Assembly (NCBI GenBank): GCA_016278505.1
Contig: JADQBQ010000008.1
Location: 1-57,580, forward strand
Direction: 5' to 3'
Origin: Clostridiales bacterium
Lineage (GTDB): Bacteria > Bacillota > Desulfotomaculia > Desulfotomaculales > VENG01
Length of the DNA: 57,580 nucleotides
Below the pieces are notes generated by a model. It made no database searches and was not told the DNA's origin. It worked only from the letters and a program-made list of their open reading frames with translations. The translations under genes and the position numbers were made by a program. Shown here one piece after another: positions 44,450 to 53,590 of this stretch (within the stretch, counting starts at the first letter, position 1; every line of letters starts with the position of its first letter).

Positions 44450-45052
44450 TTAATGAATTTTAAGTATCGCTGCAAATGTACTTATGATTACGCCAATGTC
44501 ATTTAATAAAGTGGCATCTCGTGCGTAAGCTAAGTTAATTTGAATTTTCCTGGGCATTATTTCTTGGATATAGGTCTTTTCCGGGTCCGCAGATTGAGCC
44601 AGTAAGCTACTTTCATCCCGGTACTTAATGGAAGCTAAATCAGTAATTCCCGGCATAAGGTTAAGAACTTCGCGCTGTTCTTGATTATAGAATGCAACAT
44701 ACCTCGGCACTTCCGGCCTGGGGCCAACTAATGACATCTCACCCACCAGCACATTAATCAATTGCGGTAATTCATCCAACTTGGTTTTACGCAATAAATA
44801 GCCTGTGCGTGTTACGCGGGAATCATTTCCCACAGTAAGCTGTCCCCCTGCGTGGCCGGCACTTGGTACCATGGTCCTAAACTTACAGATGCGGAATAAC
44901 CTTCCACGATAACCAACTCGCTCCTGGTAAAAAAAAACAGGGCCTCCGTCCCCCAACTTAATCAATAAAGCTATAACAAGCAAAAAAGGGGTGAGCATGA
45001 TCAGGCCCAGTAGAGAACAAATCAAGTCAAACACGCGTTTTTCCCATTTCAT
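44450..45052 (-). CDS. Phosphoglycosyl transferase (PglC-like sugar transferase), second
   Basis: 200 residues. A membrane hairpin (RVFDLICSLLGLIMLTPFLL) is followed by YQERVGYRGRLFRICKFRTM, TKLDELPQLINVLVGEMSLV and GPRPEV. The PGITDLASIKYRDE ending is typical of PglC-like enzymes acting on UDP-diNAcBac or related amino sugars. It differs from the first initiator (41853) in the C-terminal block. It overlaps the aminotransferase gene by 4 bp (ATGA), a pairing also found in bacillosamine-type pathways. Confidence 0.92.
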   Translation of the reverse strand: MKWEKRVFDLICSLLGLIMLTPFLLVIALLIKLGDGGPVFFYQERVGYRGRLFRICKFRTMVPSAGHAGGQLTVGNDSRVTRTGYLLRKTKLDELPQLINVLVGEMSLVGPRPEVPRYVAFYNQEQREVLNLMPGITDLASIKYRDESSLLAQSADPEKTYIQEIMPRKIQINLAYARDATLLNDIGVIISTFAAILKIH

Positions 45053-46206
45053 TGCCGAAATCTCTTCACCACCTCTAAAACCGCTTCAATTACGTCAGTG
45101 ACATCACGATCACTTAAACGCGGGTTCAGGGGTAGGCTGAGCATACGCCGGTAGTTGTTATATGCTTGCGGGAAATCTTTAGGTCTAAAACCATACTTCT
45201 TCCGATAATACGGATGTAGGTGAAGTGGTATGAAATGTACTGAAGTCCCAATATTAAGGTCTGATAATTCTTTTATAAAACGATCACGGCCAACTTTGCA
45301 GGCTCCATCTTTCAAACGAAGTACATATAAATGCCAGGCATGCTCCACTTCCGGGCGCAAAGCCGGCAATTCCAATGCCTCCTCATTTAAAAATGCATTA
45401 TGATAGGCTTCAACTACTTTATTTCTGCGAGCTTGTAAACTACTAAGTTTCTTCAATTGCCAAAGGCCAAGGGAAGCCTGAATATCGGTCATGTTATATT
45501 TAAAACCCGGCAGCGTTACTTCATAGTACCAGTTCCCGCCCTTACCATACCTTTTCCAGGCATCCCGGCTCATGCCGTGAAGACTTATGACCCGGGCCTG
45601 CTCTAAAAACTCAGCATCCCCGGTGAGCATACCCCCTTCAGCCGTTGTCAAGTTTTTGGTAGCATAAAAACTAAATGCAGCGGGATTAATGCCTGAGCCT
45701 ATATAATGTCCTTTATATTTAGCAGGAAGAGCATGAGCAGCATCTTCAACAACTAAGAGCCCTTTGGCAGCAGCCAACTCATGTACGCTATCCAGATCCA
45801 CCGGATGCCCTGCAAAGTGCACCACAATAATAGCCCGGGTACGGTCAGTGACTGCCTCCTCTATCTTACGGGGATCAATATTTAAAGTATCCGGTTCCAC
45901 GTCCACCAGCACCGGGCGAGCACCTACATGTTCAATTACATTGACCGAGGCTGCAAAGGTTAGAGTTGTGGTGATCACTTCATCGCCAGGACCGATCCCG
46001 CCGGTTACCAGTGCAGTGTGCAGTGCGGCAGTGCAGGAATTTAGCGCTAGTGCCCCGGGGGCCTGAAGATATACGGCAAAGTCATTTTCAAAACGTTTGG
46101 TCTTGGGTCCGGTGGTAATCCAGTCCGAACGCAAAGTATCAACGACTTCATTTATTTCCTGCTCGCCGATTAACGGGGGAGAAAAAGGAAGATAACTTTC
46201 GCGCAT
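45049..46206 (-). CDS. DegT/DnrJ/EryC1/StrS sugar aminotransferase
   Basis: About 385 residues from ATG 46206 (GAGG upstream). PLP enzyme of nucleotide-sugar transamination. SDWITTGPKTKRFE is near the N-terminus, VVEDAAHALPAKYKG holds the cofactor-binding Asp, and FSFYATKNLTTAEGGML has the Schiff-base lysine. VHFIPLHLHPYYRKKYG closes the active site. It would aminate a keto sugar such as that made by the 4,6-dehydratase at 24383. Confidence 0.94.
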   Translation of the reverse strand: MRESYLPFSPPLIGEQEINEVVDTLRSDWITTGPKTKRFENDFAVYLQAPGALALNSCTAALHTALVTGGIGPGDEVITTTLTFAASVNVIEHVGARPVLVDVEPDTLNIDPRKIEEAVTDRTRAIIVVHFAGHPVDLDSVHELAAAKGLLVVEDAAHALPAKYKGHYIGSGINPAAFSFYATKNLTTAEGGMLTGDAEFLEQARVISLHGMSRDAWKRYGKGGNWYYEVTLPGFKYNMTDIQASLGLWQLKKLSSLQARRNKVVEAYHNAFLNEEALELPALRPEVEHAWHLYVLRLKDGACKVGRDRFIKELSDLNIGTSVHFIPLHLHPYYRKKYGFRPKDFPQAYNNYRRMLSLPLNPRLSDRDVTDVIEAVLEVVKRFRQ

Positions 46207-46264
46207 ACAATCCATCCTCACTCAATATTTTCCTGGATAGTTAACTTACCGGTTGGTTCAGGAT

Positions 46265-47497
46265 TTAACCGTTCTCTGGTTGCTCTTTCAGTAACTGTGA
46301 AAGCCAATCCCGCACCAGCACCGGCCAACTAAAATATGTCTCTACATAATTTCTACCGTTTCGCCCCAGTTTAGCCGCAAGGTCAGGGTTATTTGCCAAT
46401 ACTTGTATGGCTTCTGCTAAAAGAAGAGGGTCCTCCGGCTTAATAACCAGTCCTGCCTCTGCTTCCTCTACCAGCAGAGGCCCTTCTCCATCTCCCCTGT
46501 ACACTACCGGCTTGCCTGAAGCCATAACCGGGAACATTTTGGAAGAACGTGCTCCTCTGAACAATGGTAAATTTTTAGCACTGGCCAAACCCGCAAAAGC
46601 AATAGAATATAGTCTGGCAATAAACTCCGGGGGCCGTGGGTCTAAAAATTTGATATTATTTAGTCCTTTGCTAACAGCCATTTGGGCCAGCTTTTCCTTT
46701 TCCGAACCTCCACCGATAAAAACAAGAAGTATATCCGGATTGTCAGTTTGTAATAACTCCATTGCTTGAATAGCCACCTCTAAACCATGGGCAAAACCCA
46801 TTGTTCCGGCATACAAAATAATTTTCTTGCCCTCAAGTCCCAAATGGCGGCTAAGCTCGTTATCAGGTGGTCTAGGCTTAAATAATTCTTGATCCACTCC
46901 GTTAGGTAAAAAAAGTACCTTTTCAGGCGGTACCCCTTTATCCTCAATTAAAACCCGGTGTATACCCTCAGTTACCGCAGTAATGTAATCAGACTTTTTA
47001 TATGTCCAGCGCTCTAAAGCCTTAAGCATACGTAATATGATTCCGTCATCCATAAGACCCATTTCACTCACAGAATCAGGCCATAAATCCGAAATGTTAA
47101 AAATCAAGGGTATACCCCAAAGCCGGGAAGCTATAACTCCTGGTAAGCTCAGAAAGAGCGGAGGGGACTCAACAAACATGTAGTCTGGTTTCAGGGCACG
47201 AGTTAAAGCAAAAAGAGAAGTGGTGGTAAATGAGGTATAATTAAGCATCCTTTTTACACCTGCACCTACAGATGGCAAAACCCATGTTCTGTACACCGGC
47301 ATCTTTTCCCATAACTCATAATAGTAAAACTTTTTTGTATAACCGGGAAAGATCCGTCCGGTGGGGTGGTTAGGCATTGCTGTAACTATCTCCACTTGGT
47401 GGCCCATCATACCTAATTCCCGTGCCATGGATGCAAGCCGTACTTGTGCAGCGCCGATTTCAGGTGGGAAGTATTGAGTTAGGATCAAAAAACGCAC
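46265..47497 (-). CDS. Glycosyltransferase family 4 (WbuB/WcaI-like)
   Basis: About 410 residues. GTG 47497 gives the family-like start RFLILTQYFPPEIGAAQVRL and has GAGGGG upstream; GTG 47509 would be too close to that site. Further blocks are NISDLWPDSVSEMG, LFLPNGVDQELF, IILYAGTMGFAHGLEVAIQA and KMFPVMASGKPVVYRGDGEG. This WbuB-type branch often transfers fucosamine-type or other amino sugars to the first residue. It is 58 bp upstream of the aminotransferase gene. Confidence 0.92.
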   Translation of the reverse strand: MRFLILTQYFPPEIGAAQVRLASMARELGMMGHQVEIVTAMPNHPTGRIFPGYTKKFYYYELWEKMPVYRTWVLPSVGAGVKRMLNYTSFTTTSLFALTRALKPDYMFVESPPLFLSLPGVIASRLWGIPLIFNISDLWPDSVSEMGLMDDGIILRMLKALERWTYKKSDYITAVTEGIHRVLIEDKGVPPEKVLFLPNGVDQELFKPRPPDNELSRHLGLEGKKIILYAGTMGFAHGLEVAIQAMELLQTDNPDILLVFIGGGSEKEKLAQMAVSKGLNNIKFLDPRPPEFIARLYSIAFAGLASAKNLPLFRGARSSKMFPVMASGKPVVYRGDGEGPLLVEEAEAGLVIKPEDPLLLAEAIQVLANNPDLAAKLGRNGRNYVETYFSWPVLVRDWLSQLLKEQPENG

Positions 47498-47640
47498 GTT
47501 TAGTTTCACCCCTCAGCAGAACCAATTTACAGTTCCGGTAACATATAAACCCTAATTTTTGCTCCAGTTTGAACAGGATACCTTTATAATATTCCTGGCA
47601 TCAAAAAACTGTGTCACCAACAAAAAAAGCAAAAAAAACA

Positions 47641-47660
47641 ACATTTACCTAGGTAAATGT
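47641..47660. repeat. Perfect 20-bp palindrome
   Basis: ACATTTACCTAGGTAAATGT is fully self-complementary with no loop. It lies in the 186-bp gap between the GNAT gene stop (47684) and the GT4 start (47497). A repressor or recombinase site is possible; no T-run follows. Confidence 0.7.
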
Positions 47661-47683
47661 CTTAAAAATCTAAACCAGTATGG

Positions 47684-48319
47684 TTATAAAGTAAGCATAA
47701 AAGAGATACTCTTCTCGTTTATTTCTATTTGCTGCCAGCCCATCTTTTCGTAAAACGCTATTGCCCGTTTATTATCAGGTGATGTGGATAAGCCTATATA
47801 TTTTGCTCCGTTACGTCCAGACCGATCACAGAACTCCTTTACTAGTTTTTCTGCAATTTTTTTGCCGCGATATGCAGAGATAACACCAATGGACAATAGA
47901 CGAACGGTATTAAACGAACCCTTAGAATTGTAATTAGATTCCTTTTTTACAACACAACCCCTTAAAGAATAGAAGGCAGTACGCACTCTGCTTAGGATAT
48001 TTCGTAAAACACTGAAATCAGTTAAACACTTATACATAACAATCGATGCTATGGAAATTAGGTTTCTTCGATAAAAACGGTTTAATAATTTAGACTTATC
48101 ATTTGTCCCTACTACAAAACCAATTATCTTTTGATTATGCTCAGCAACTAGCGAATGACAGCCTGTTTGGTCAATAAATTCCCTGTAAAATAATTTAAGA
48201 AAACGATGACCCATACTAGTAAGAAAATATCCCGGGAAAGCCTCGCCATGTACAAAGGCCACCTCTTCAAGGTCATTAACAAACATTTTTCTCACTTCAA
48301 CCTGCACCAAGTTGCTCAT
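47684..48319 (-). CDS. GNAT-family N-acetyltransferase
   Basis: 211 residues. EVRKMFVNDLEEVAFVHGEA starts the fold. LLSIGVISAYRGKKIAEKLV is the acetyl-CoA binding motif A, and STSPDNKRAIAFYEKMGWQQ is motif B. It may acetylate an amino sugar of the glycan. The frame's ATG 48319 lies almost on top of the GGGGGG site, so an internal TTG or GTG a few codons in could be the true start. It follows the Wzy-like gene by 9 bp. Confidence 0.87.
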   Translation of the reverse strand: MSNLVQVEVRKMFVNDLEEVAFVHGEAFPGYFLTSMGHRFLKLFYREFIDQTGCHSLVAEHNQKIIGFVVGTNDKSKLLNRFYRRNLISIASIVMYKCLTDFSVLRNILSRVRTAFYSLRGCVVKKESNYNSKGSFNTVRLLSIGVISAYRGKKIAEKLVKEFCDRSGRNGAKYIGLSTSPDNKRAIAFYEKMGWQQIEINEKSISFMLTL

Positions 48320-48328
48320 CCCCCCGGT

Positions 48329-49642
48329 TTATGCGGTACCATCCATAGTTTTAAAAATGTAACATCTCCCAACTAACTGTAATCCAACAAAGGAGAACAG
48401 CAAACGATTGTCATTGATATCCCCTGAGATCATTGCATTGAGAAAAGTAAAAAATAGTAACAAAATTGAAATCAATAGGATAGGATGGTCTTTTAAAACT
48501 TTTAATGGAGGAATCATTCTCAAGCATAGATAGAAAATTAAACCTAACAAAATTAGGCCCACCACTCCCAATTCTGCCAGAACCTCCAGTGCTAGATTAT
48601 GAGGATAATTACGTTGGTCCCCATACCCGTGTTCCACGGGAAAACCTCCGATTCCCACACCCATTATGGGATGGTCGACCCATGTTCTCAGCGCCTGGTC
48701 ATATAGCACTACACGTTTTCCGGCGGAAAAGCCCATATCAGGTTCAGAAAGCATTACATTAAACCGGCCTACCATTGTATCAAAGAGATTGAAATTATAT
48801 GCAACAAATGCAGTAACGACTACCAAAAAAATTGCAATTAAAAAATTACGCCTAAAGACCCTGTTTTTAGCAAAAATGGTGGCTATAAGAGTGAATAGGA
48901 TTAGCGTTAATGCCACAGCCACAGCCGGTCCTCTGGCTCCGGAAACACCTACGACAGCAAGTGCAGTAATGGACCCCATTCCCAAAAGAATTTTATGACT
49001 GATTTTTTTGGCAAATATCAGCCCTACAAGCATTATTATAGCCGTCATTCCGGCCACGCGACCCAGGGCTATGTAATTTCCGCTGAATAAGGCTACAAAC
49101 CCTAAACCCCCGCCTCGCAGTATATATTTTGCAAAGGCCGCTATGGTCATGATGATGCCAAAACTACATAGCAGAGTCAAAAATCTTTTTGCCCTTTCCT
49201 TTTCTGCTGAAATAATTAAGACAGTTCCCATAAAAGCTACACCTGTCAGAGCACCTAGTCGTAAAACTTTACTAATGGAATAGATATCACTTGGAGTATA
49301 AAGCAAAGTTAGCAACGCCCATAAAAAAAACACTAAAAATACGGTAGCAGCATAAATGTTCTCTTGATGAAGATTTTTGATTTCAAACTTACGTATCCAA
49401 TTTAATTTCTTTTTAGGGTTATCATTCTCTAAGACTTCCTGATCATTATTAGACTTTATTCTTAACCTTCGGTATAAAATAATAGCCGCAGCTATTACAC
49501 TGGTTGCCATAAAAAATACCGTCAAATCAACCGGTAAATTACTTAACACCGGCGCCGCCTTAAAATTACCGGCCATCAAAAAAGCAACAAATAAAAATTC
49601 AAATGATATTAAGTAGCTGCAGGCTAATCTTAAATGTTTCAC
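48329..49642 (-). CDS. O-antigen ligase/Wzy-like membrane protein, tandem paralogue 1
   Basis: About 437 residues, ten or more transmembrane helices. The start GTG 49642 is set by GAGGTG upstream and by the parallel start of the paralogue at 51179. SFEFLFVAFLMAGNFKAAPV, LLYTPSDIYSISKVLRLGAL, VVGVSGARGPAVAVALTLIL and MGVGIGGFPVEHGYGDQRNY then PHNLALEVLAELG (ligase loop) are shared almost block by block with 49923-51179. It is likely to polymerise or transfer glycan outside the membrane. Confidence 0.9.
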   Translation of the reverse strand: MKHLRLACSYLISFEFLFVAFLMAGNFKAAPVLSNLPVDLTVFFMATSVIAAAIILYRRLRIKSNNDQEVLENDNPKKKLNWIRKFEIKNLHQENIYAATVFLVFFLWALLTLLYTPSDIYSISKVLRLGALTGVAFMGTVLIISAEKERAKRFLTLLCSFGIIMTIAAFAKYILRGGGLGFVALFSGNYIALGRVAGMTAIIMLVGLIFAKKISHKILLGMGSITALAVVGVSGARGPAVAVALTLILFTLIATIFAKNRVFRRNFLIAIFLVVVTAFVAYNFNLFDTMVGRFNVMLSEPDMGFSAGKRVVLYDQALRTWVDHPIMGVGIGGFPVEHGYGDQRNYPHNLALEVLAELGVVGLILLGLIFYLCLRMIPPLKVLKDHPILLISILLLFFTFLNAMISGDINDNRLLFSFVGLQLVGRCYIFKTMDGTA

Positions 49643-49822
49643 GCTAAACACCTCGAGTAAGATTAATTCTGTCAATTGAGTCAATCTAATCAGACGCTAA
49701 CTAATCCCTCCTTTAAGACAACTTCTTACCCATTTAAAAAGAACAGCTTAGGTCTGTACTGGGAATATAATACTCTTTATATTATTCCTGGCACCCAAAA
49801 TCTGTGTCGCATCATTAACATG

Positions 49823-49865
49823 AAAAAAGCACGCGCTAAATCAGTTTCCATAGCGAGTGCTTTTT
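49823..49865. terminator. Bidirectional terminator between tandem Wzy-like genes
   Basis: AAAAAGCACGCGCTA and TAGCGAGTGCTTTTT pair over 15 positions with one mismatch around a 12-base loop, giving T-runs on both strands. It follows the gene ending at 49923. Confidence 0.8.
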
Positions 49866-49922
49866 ACAGGTGGGGTTCTAATGTGTTTGTGTATAAGGTT
49901 CATGTGGGTTTTGACATAGCAG

Positions 49923-51179
49923 TCATGGTTTTATAAAATATGGATAAAACCTTCCTATTGTTAACAGCCCCGCAAAGGCAAATAATAATCGATTATCATT
50001 AATATCCCCTGAAACCAGAGCATTGAAAAATAGATAAACGAAAAGCAGTAACGAAGTCAACGGAATGGGATGTCTTACCAAAACTTTCAAGGGAGGGAGT
50101 GCTTTAAAACAAATATAGAAAAAAAGGCCTAACAGCACCAACCCCACTAAACCCAGTTCAGCCAGGACTTCAAACACAATGTTGTGAGGATAAATACGTG
50201 CGTCCCCATAGCCTTGCTCAACGGGGAAACCTCCAATACCAACCCCCGCTACCGGACTATTTAACCACATGGTCAAAGCCTGGCTGTACACATCCAGGCG
50301 AAAGCCGGATGTTCCCTCGGTAGGTTGAGAGAATAATAAGCTAAAACGAGTTATGGCCAAGTCCAATAAACCAATATGATAAGCAAATATGGAAAAAACA
50401 AATATTAGGCCTAGCACGGAAAAACTACGCCGCCGGTAAAACTTATCTTTCCCCCCCCATAATACCAATACCATAGAGAGCATTAATGTAAGAATAACGG
50501 CTAAAGTAGGCCCCCTGCTGCCGGAAATAATAACAGCAGCAATCAATATAACAAATGTGGCTGCATAAAAAAATTTTAAACATCGTCTTTTTGCATATAA
50601 ACAACCAATAAACGCCAATATGGCGGCCATACCTGTAATACGCCCTAACGCAATATGGGTATTTTCCAAAACAATAACAAAATCCAACCCACCGCCATCC
50701 CCAAAAAATTGCTTTATGGCCAATAGGGCCATTAACAATCCATAACCAAACAAAAAAAGAAAAAGTCTTTTTGCTCGTTGTACTTCAACTGAAATAATTA
50801 AAGACATCCCTAAAAAAGCCCATCCTGTTAAGATGCCAAACCTTAATACTTTATCTGTTGAGTACATGGTACTGGGAGAATAAAGTAGACTTAGCACTGC
50901 CCACAAAAATAAGGCGTAAAACAAAATAATGGCACAAATAGAGTTTTTGTAAAAGGGATATATTTTTGAGGCATGCGGAAGGCTTAATGAACCTTCTTTT
51001 ACTTTTCGATATAGAATTACAAACGCAGCCAGCCCACTGGTAAGCAGAAAAAACACAGTCAAATCAAAAGGTATACTCTTAAAAACCGGTGCCGCTTTGA
51101 AAGTACCGGCCATTAAAAAGGCAGCAAACAGGAATTCAAAAGACATTATGTGGAGCAAGACAACTTTTAACTGCTTCAC
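49923..51179 (-). CDS. O-antigen ligase/Wzy-like membrane protein, tandem paralogue 2
   Basis: 418 residues starting at GTG 51179 after GAGGTG. The blocks parallel those of paralogue 1: SFEFLFAAFLMAGTFKAAPV, LLYSPSTMYSTDKVLRFGIL, AAVIISGSRGPTLAVILTLM and AGVGIGGFPVEQGYGDARIY then PHNIVFEVLAELGLVGLVLL. By eye, about half or more of the residues are the same, so the two arose by tandem duplication. Same predicted function: extracytoplasmic polymerisation or ligation. Confidence 0.9.
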   Translation of the reverse strand: MKQLKVVLLHIMSFEFLFAAFLMAGTFKAAPVFKSIPFDLTVFFLLTSGLAAFVILYRKVKEGSLSLPHASKIYPFYKNSICAIILFYALFLWAVLSLLYSPSTMYSTDKVLRFGILTGWAFLGMSLIISVEVQRAKRLFLFLFGYGLLMALLAIKQFFGDGGGLDFVIVLENTHIALGRITGMAAILAFIGCLYAKRRCLKFFYAATFVILIAAVIISGSRGPTLAVILTLMLSMVLVLWGGKDKFYRRRSFSVLGLIFVFSIFAYHIGLLDLAITRFSLLFSQPTEGTSGFRLDVYSQALTMWLNSPVAGVGIGGFPVEQGYGDARIYPHNIVFEVLAELGLVGLVLLGLFFYICFKALPPLKVLVRHPIPLTSLLLFVYLFFNALVSGDINDNRLLFAFAGLLTIGRFYPYFIKP

Positions 51180-51229
51180 TCAAGAACACCTCGAATTTAA
51201 ATCTAAGCTGTCTATCATCACCAAAGCGG

Positions 51230-52642
51230 TCAATTCTTTATGCCATTCACTATGTCGTGGTACAATTGGCATTCACGCCGGTCAATAAAATGGCTGTTAT
51301 GCCAGAGCAATGTAAAATCACCTCTAAAAATCTTACAGTTATTGATTAACTTGGCGATTTCTACCCGGGCCTGTTGATGTGATAAATTCATATAATTTTT
51401 TGCCAGGACAGTACTGTCCATAACAATCAATGGCCTTTCAATTAAATCCAGAGGGCGCCTGGCATGCAGATTAAATACATTAAACTCATAGCAAACCCCG
51501 CATCGAAAACCTGTATGATCGGCAAAAACTAGTGTGCTGTCATAATCAAGGCCCACATCTTCCCAATTCTGCCAGGTAGTAGGCACATTCCACCGCAGGT
51601 AATGCTGGCGCCCGCCCCAAACCTCCTGTTGGATTCCTTCAGATTCACATACTCTCAATAAATTTTGAAATTCGCGGCTTAATTGAGACCGGTCGTGTAT
51701 AGTGTTATAACTTGGATGAAGACCTATCTCATGATTTCGATCATGGATTCGGCGCATCAATTTCCTGATCCACGGATGATCTATAGAATATATGCCATTA
51801 ATCTGGTTATCCCCGTGTTCAGTTATAAAATAGAAGGCACTATACAAACCGTTTCTTTCACTTAAGTCCATGAGCGTATCAAAAGTGTTACAAATATCCG
51901 CATCAAAATTTCCCAACCTTACCCGGTGGTAAGAGAGGAAGCGCCTTAATGCTAAGTCAGGGCTTCTTGTCTTGATCACATCACCCGCAATGTTTCTGAA
52001 AACCTGCAACAAAGTCTTTTCGTATGTACACAGGGGCCAATCTACATCGTGACTGAGACGCACGGTAAATGTCCTTTCTTTTCTTTTTAAACCAGGCCAC
52101 AGGTGCTTTAATGCCCGCCAAAGAATTTCAACGTACTCATTAACTATCGGCCGTGTTAAAAAACCTTCCTGAAACGCCAAAGAAGCTGCCGCAGGAAATC
52201 GCTCCCTGCTGTCACGGTCAGGTTTTACCGCTTCTTCATAACGAGTGAGCATAAAAAAAGAACTGCCAAAAATATCAACTCCTAAATCCATTCCATTTTC
52301 CCGCCTTACCAGGAAAGACCCGCTGGACAGCCTGCTTCCGTAAATAACCGGCATTTCCGGTGTCACTGTGGTATCACCAAAGATACTATCTGCTAAATGC
52401 CACCAATCCAACGGCTGTGAGGGTAACGAGAATTCATTGAGCCATCTTTCTTCCGGGGTTTGAAAAAGAATATCAGCAATGCGCAGCTCCCTTTCCCAAT
52501 GGTCTTCTGTTAACTTAATACAAACGTCAGACCGTTCTTCAATTTGGTATTGATATTTTAGCCCAAGAAACTGGGATAAAACTACATCAAAGATATATTG
52601 GCGCTCAACAAGATAGGTAGGAGGATAAATAACAATTAACAA
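51230..52642 (-). CDS. Polysaccharide deacetylase-like protein
   Basis: 470 residues starting with TTG 52642, eight bases after AGGAGG. The N-terminal 180 residues match the extension often seen before this deacetylase branch (DUF7033-like). The NodB-like barrel shows TVRLSHDVDWPLCTYEKTLL with the two acidic residues of motif 1, NGLYSAFYFITEHGDNQING, and HEIGLHPSYNT, where only one of the two usual metal His residues is obvious. It probably deacylates an N-acetyl sugar or is a related hydrolase of exported glycan. No signal peptide is seen. Confidence 0.85.
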   Translation of the reverse strand: MLIVIYPPTYLVERQYIFDVVLSQFLGLKYQYQIEERSDVCIKLTEDHWERELRIADILFQTPEERWLNEFSLPSQPLDWWHLADSIFGDTTVTPEMPVIYGSRLSSGSFLVRRENGMDLGVDIFGSSFFMLTRYEEAVKPDRDSRERFPAAASLAFQEGFLTRPIVNEYVEILWRALKHLWPGLKRKERTFTVRLSHDVDWPLCTYEKTLLQVFRNIAGDVIKTRSPDLALRRFLSYHRVRLGNFDADICNTFDTLMDLSERNGLYSAFYFITEHGDNQINGIYSIDHPWIRKLMRRIHDRNHEIGLHPSYNTIHDRSQLSREFQNLLRVCESEGIQQEVWGGRQHYLRWNVPTTWQNWEDVGLDYDSTLVFADHTGFRCGVCYEFNVFNLHARRPLDLIERPLIVMDSTVLAKNYMNLSHQQARVEIAKLINNCKIFRGDFTLLWHNSHFIDRRECQLYHDIVNGIKN

Positions 52643-52663
52643 CCTTAGTGCCTCCTTTTTAGG

Positions 52664-53590
52664 CTAGTAATTGAGCCAATCCCGTACCCAAATAGCCATC
52701 TGTTTTATACCGTAGGCCCCCAAAGTGTAGTAAGGAGTTAATTTAAATCCCCATTGCAGTTTCGACGCGGCGACACTGGGAATGTTAGCGCCGGTTAAAT
52801 CTATGCTTGTAGCACCCGCTACATTAAGATCGTCTATGGCGTATTTGATTATAAATTGCGTTACCCCTGAATGCTGATAGGATTGCCGCGTGCCGCCTAC
52901 CCACCCTATCGCCCGTGCTCCACGGCAATGCAACCATATATAAGCGCAGGCCGGCTCACCGTTTGGTGCATAACAAATATAAGTACGAAAATGATCATCT
53001 CCTAAAAGTTCACTGCACAGTTCAAGATCCTTTATAGTTAACTGATGATCAAATCCCTGTCGCTCCTCAGTTTCCAACAGACATGGCAAAACGTGATTCA
53101 TATCTTTGGTTCTACTGCATACATACCCCGCTTTTATGGCTTTACTAATATTTTTTCTTACGCTTCTATATGCTCTATTTATGTCATACGGAAATGTCTC
53201 ACAAAACGTATATTTAACCCCTGCCTTAAAACCGTTCCACTGCCATGGTCTAACATCCGTAATATGGGGAGGCAGCCCAATAGTAGAGGCCAAACCCCTG
53301 TCCCGCATCTCCTCAACCAGATAATCAGCTACTTCCAGCCACTGGTTAGATAAACGAGCCTGCTTATCTGTGGGTGTAGGGTTAAAGTTTATGCCCAAAT
53401 AAGGGTTCCGCGGTGGAACACATATCTTGCCCTTTGCATTTAAAAAAAACACTACCTCAATGGAAGGGATCTCTGCATCGTTGGGCGCCTTAAATTTCAC
53501 ACGCACTGGTTTAACTCCCCACTTTACCCGGTTAAATTCCAGCCAGCCATCAAGAAGAAGTGGGTTTATGTCTTTCTTATTGATAGTCAA
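52664..53590 (-). CDS. FemAB/BioF2-like acyltransferase (GNAT fold)
   Basis: 308 residues, TTG 53590 start after GGGGGTG. SVRKNISKAIKAGYVCSRTK and LLETEERQGF, then YICYAPNGEPACAYIWLHCR and GATSIDLTGANIPSVAASKL, follow the pattern of FemAB-type double-GNAT acyltransferases found in capsule clusters. It may transfer an amino acid or acyl group to an amino sugar. It overlaps the upstream gene by 4 bp. Confidence 0.8.
   Translation of the reverse strand: MTINKKDINPLLLDGWLEFNRVKWGVKPVRVKFKAPNDAEIPSIEVVFFLNAKGKICVPPRNPYLGINFNPTPTDKQARLSNQWLEVADYLVEEMRDRGLASTIGLPPHITDVRPWQWNGFKAGVKYTFCETFPYDINRAYRSVRKNISKAIKAGYVCSRTKDMNHVLPCLLETEERQGFDHQLTIKDLELCSELLGDDHFRTYICYAPNGEPACAYIWLHCRGARAIGWVGGTRQSYQHSGVTQFIIKYAIDDLNVAGATSIDLTGANIPSVAASKLQWGFKLTPYYTLGAYGIKQMAIWVRDWLNY

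Noticed and set aside
49676-49936. 86-residue + strand frame across the gap between the Wzy-like paralogues
   Set aside because: It contains the terminator hairpin and a duplicated intergenic repeat. It has no ribosome site or recognisable domain.
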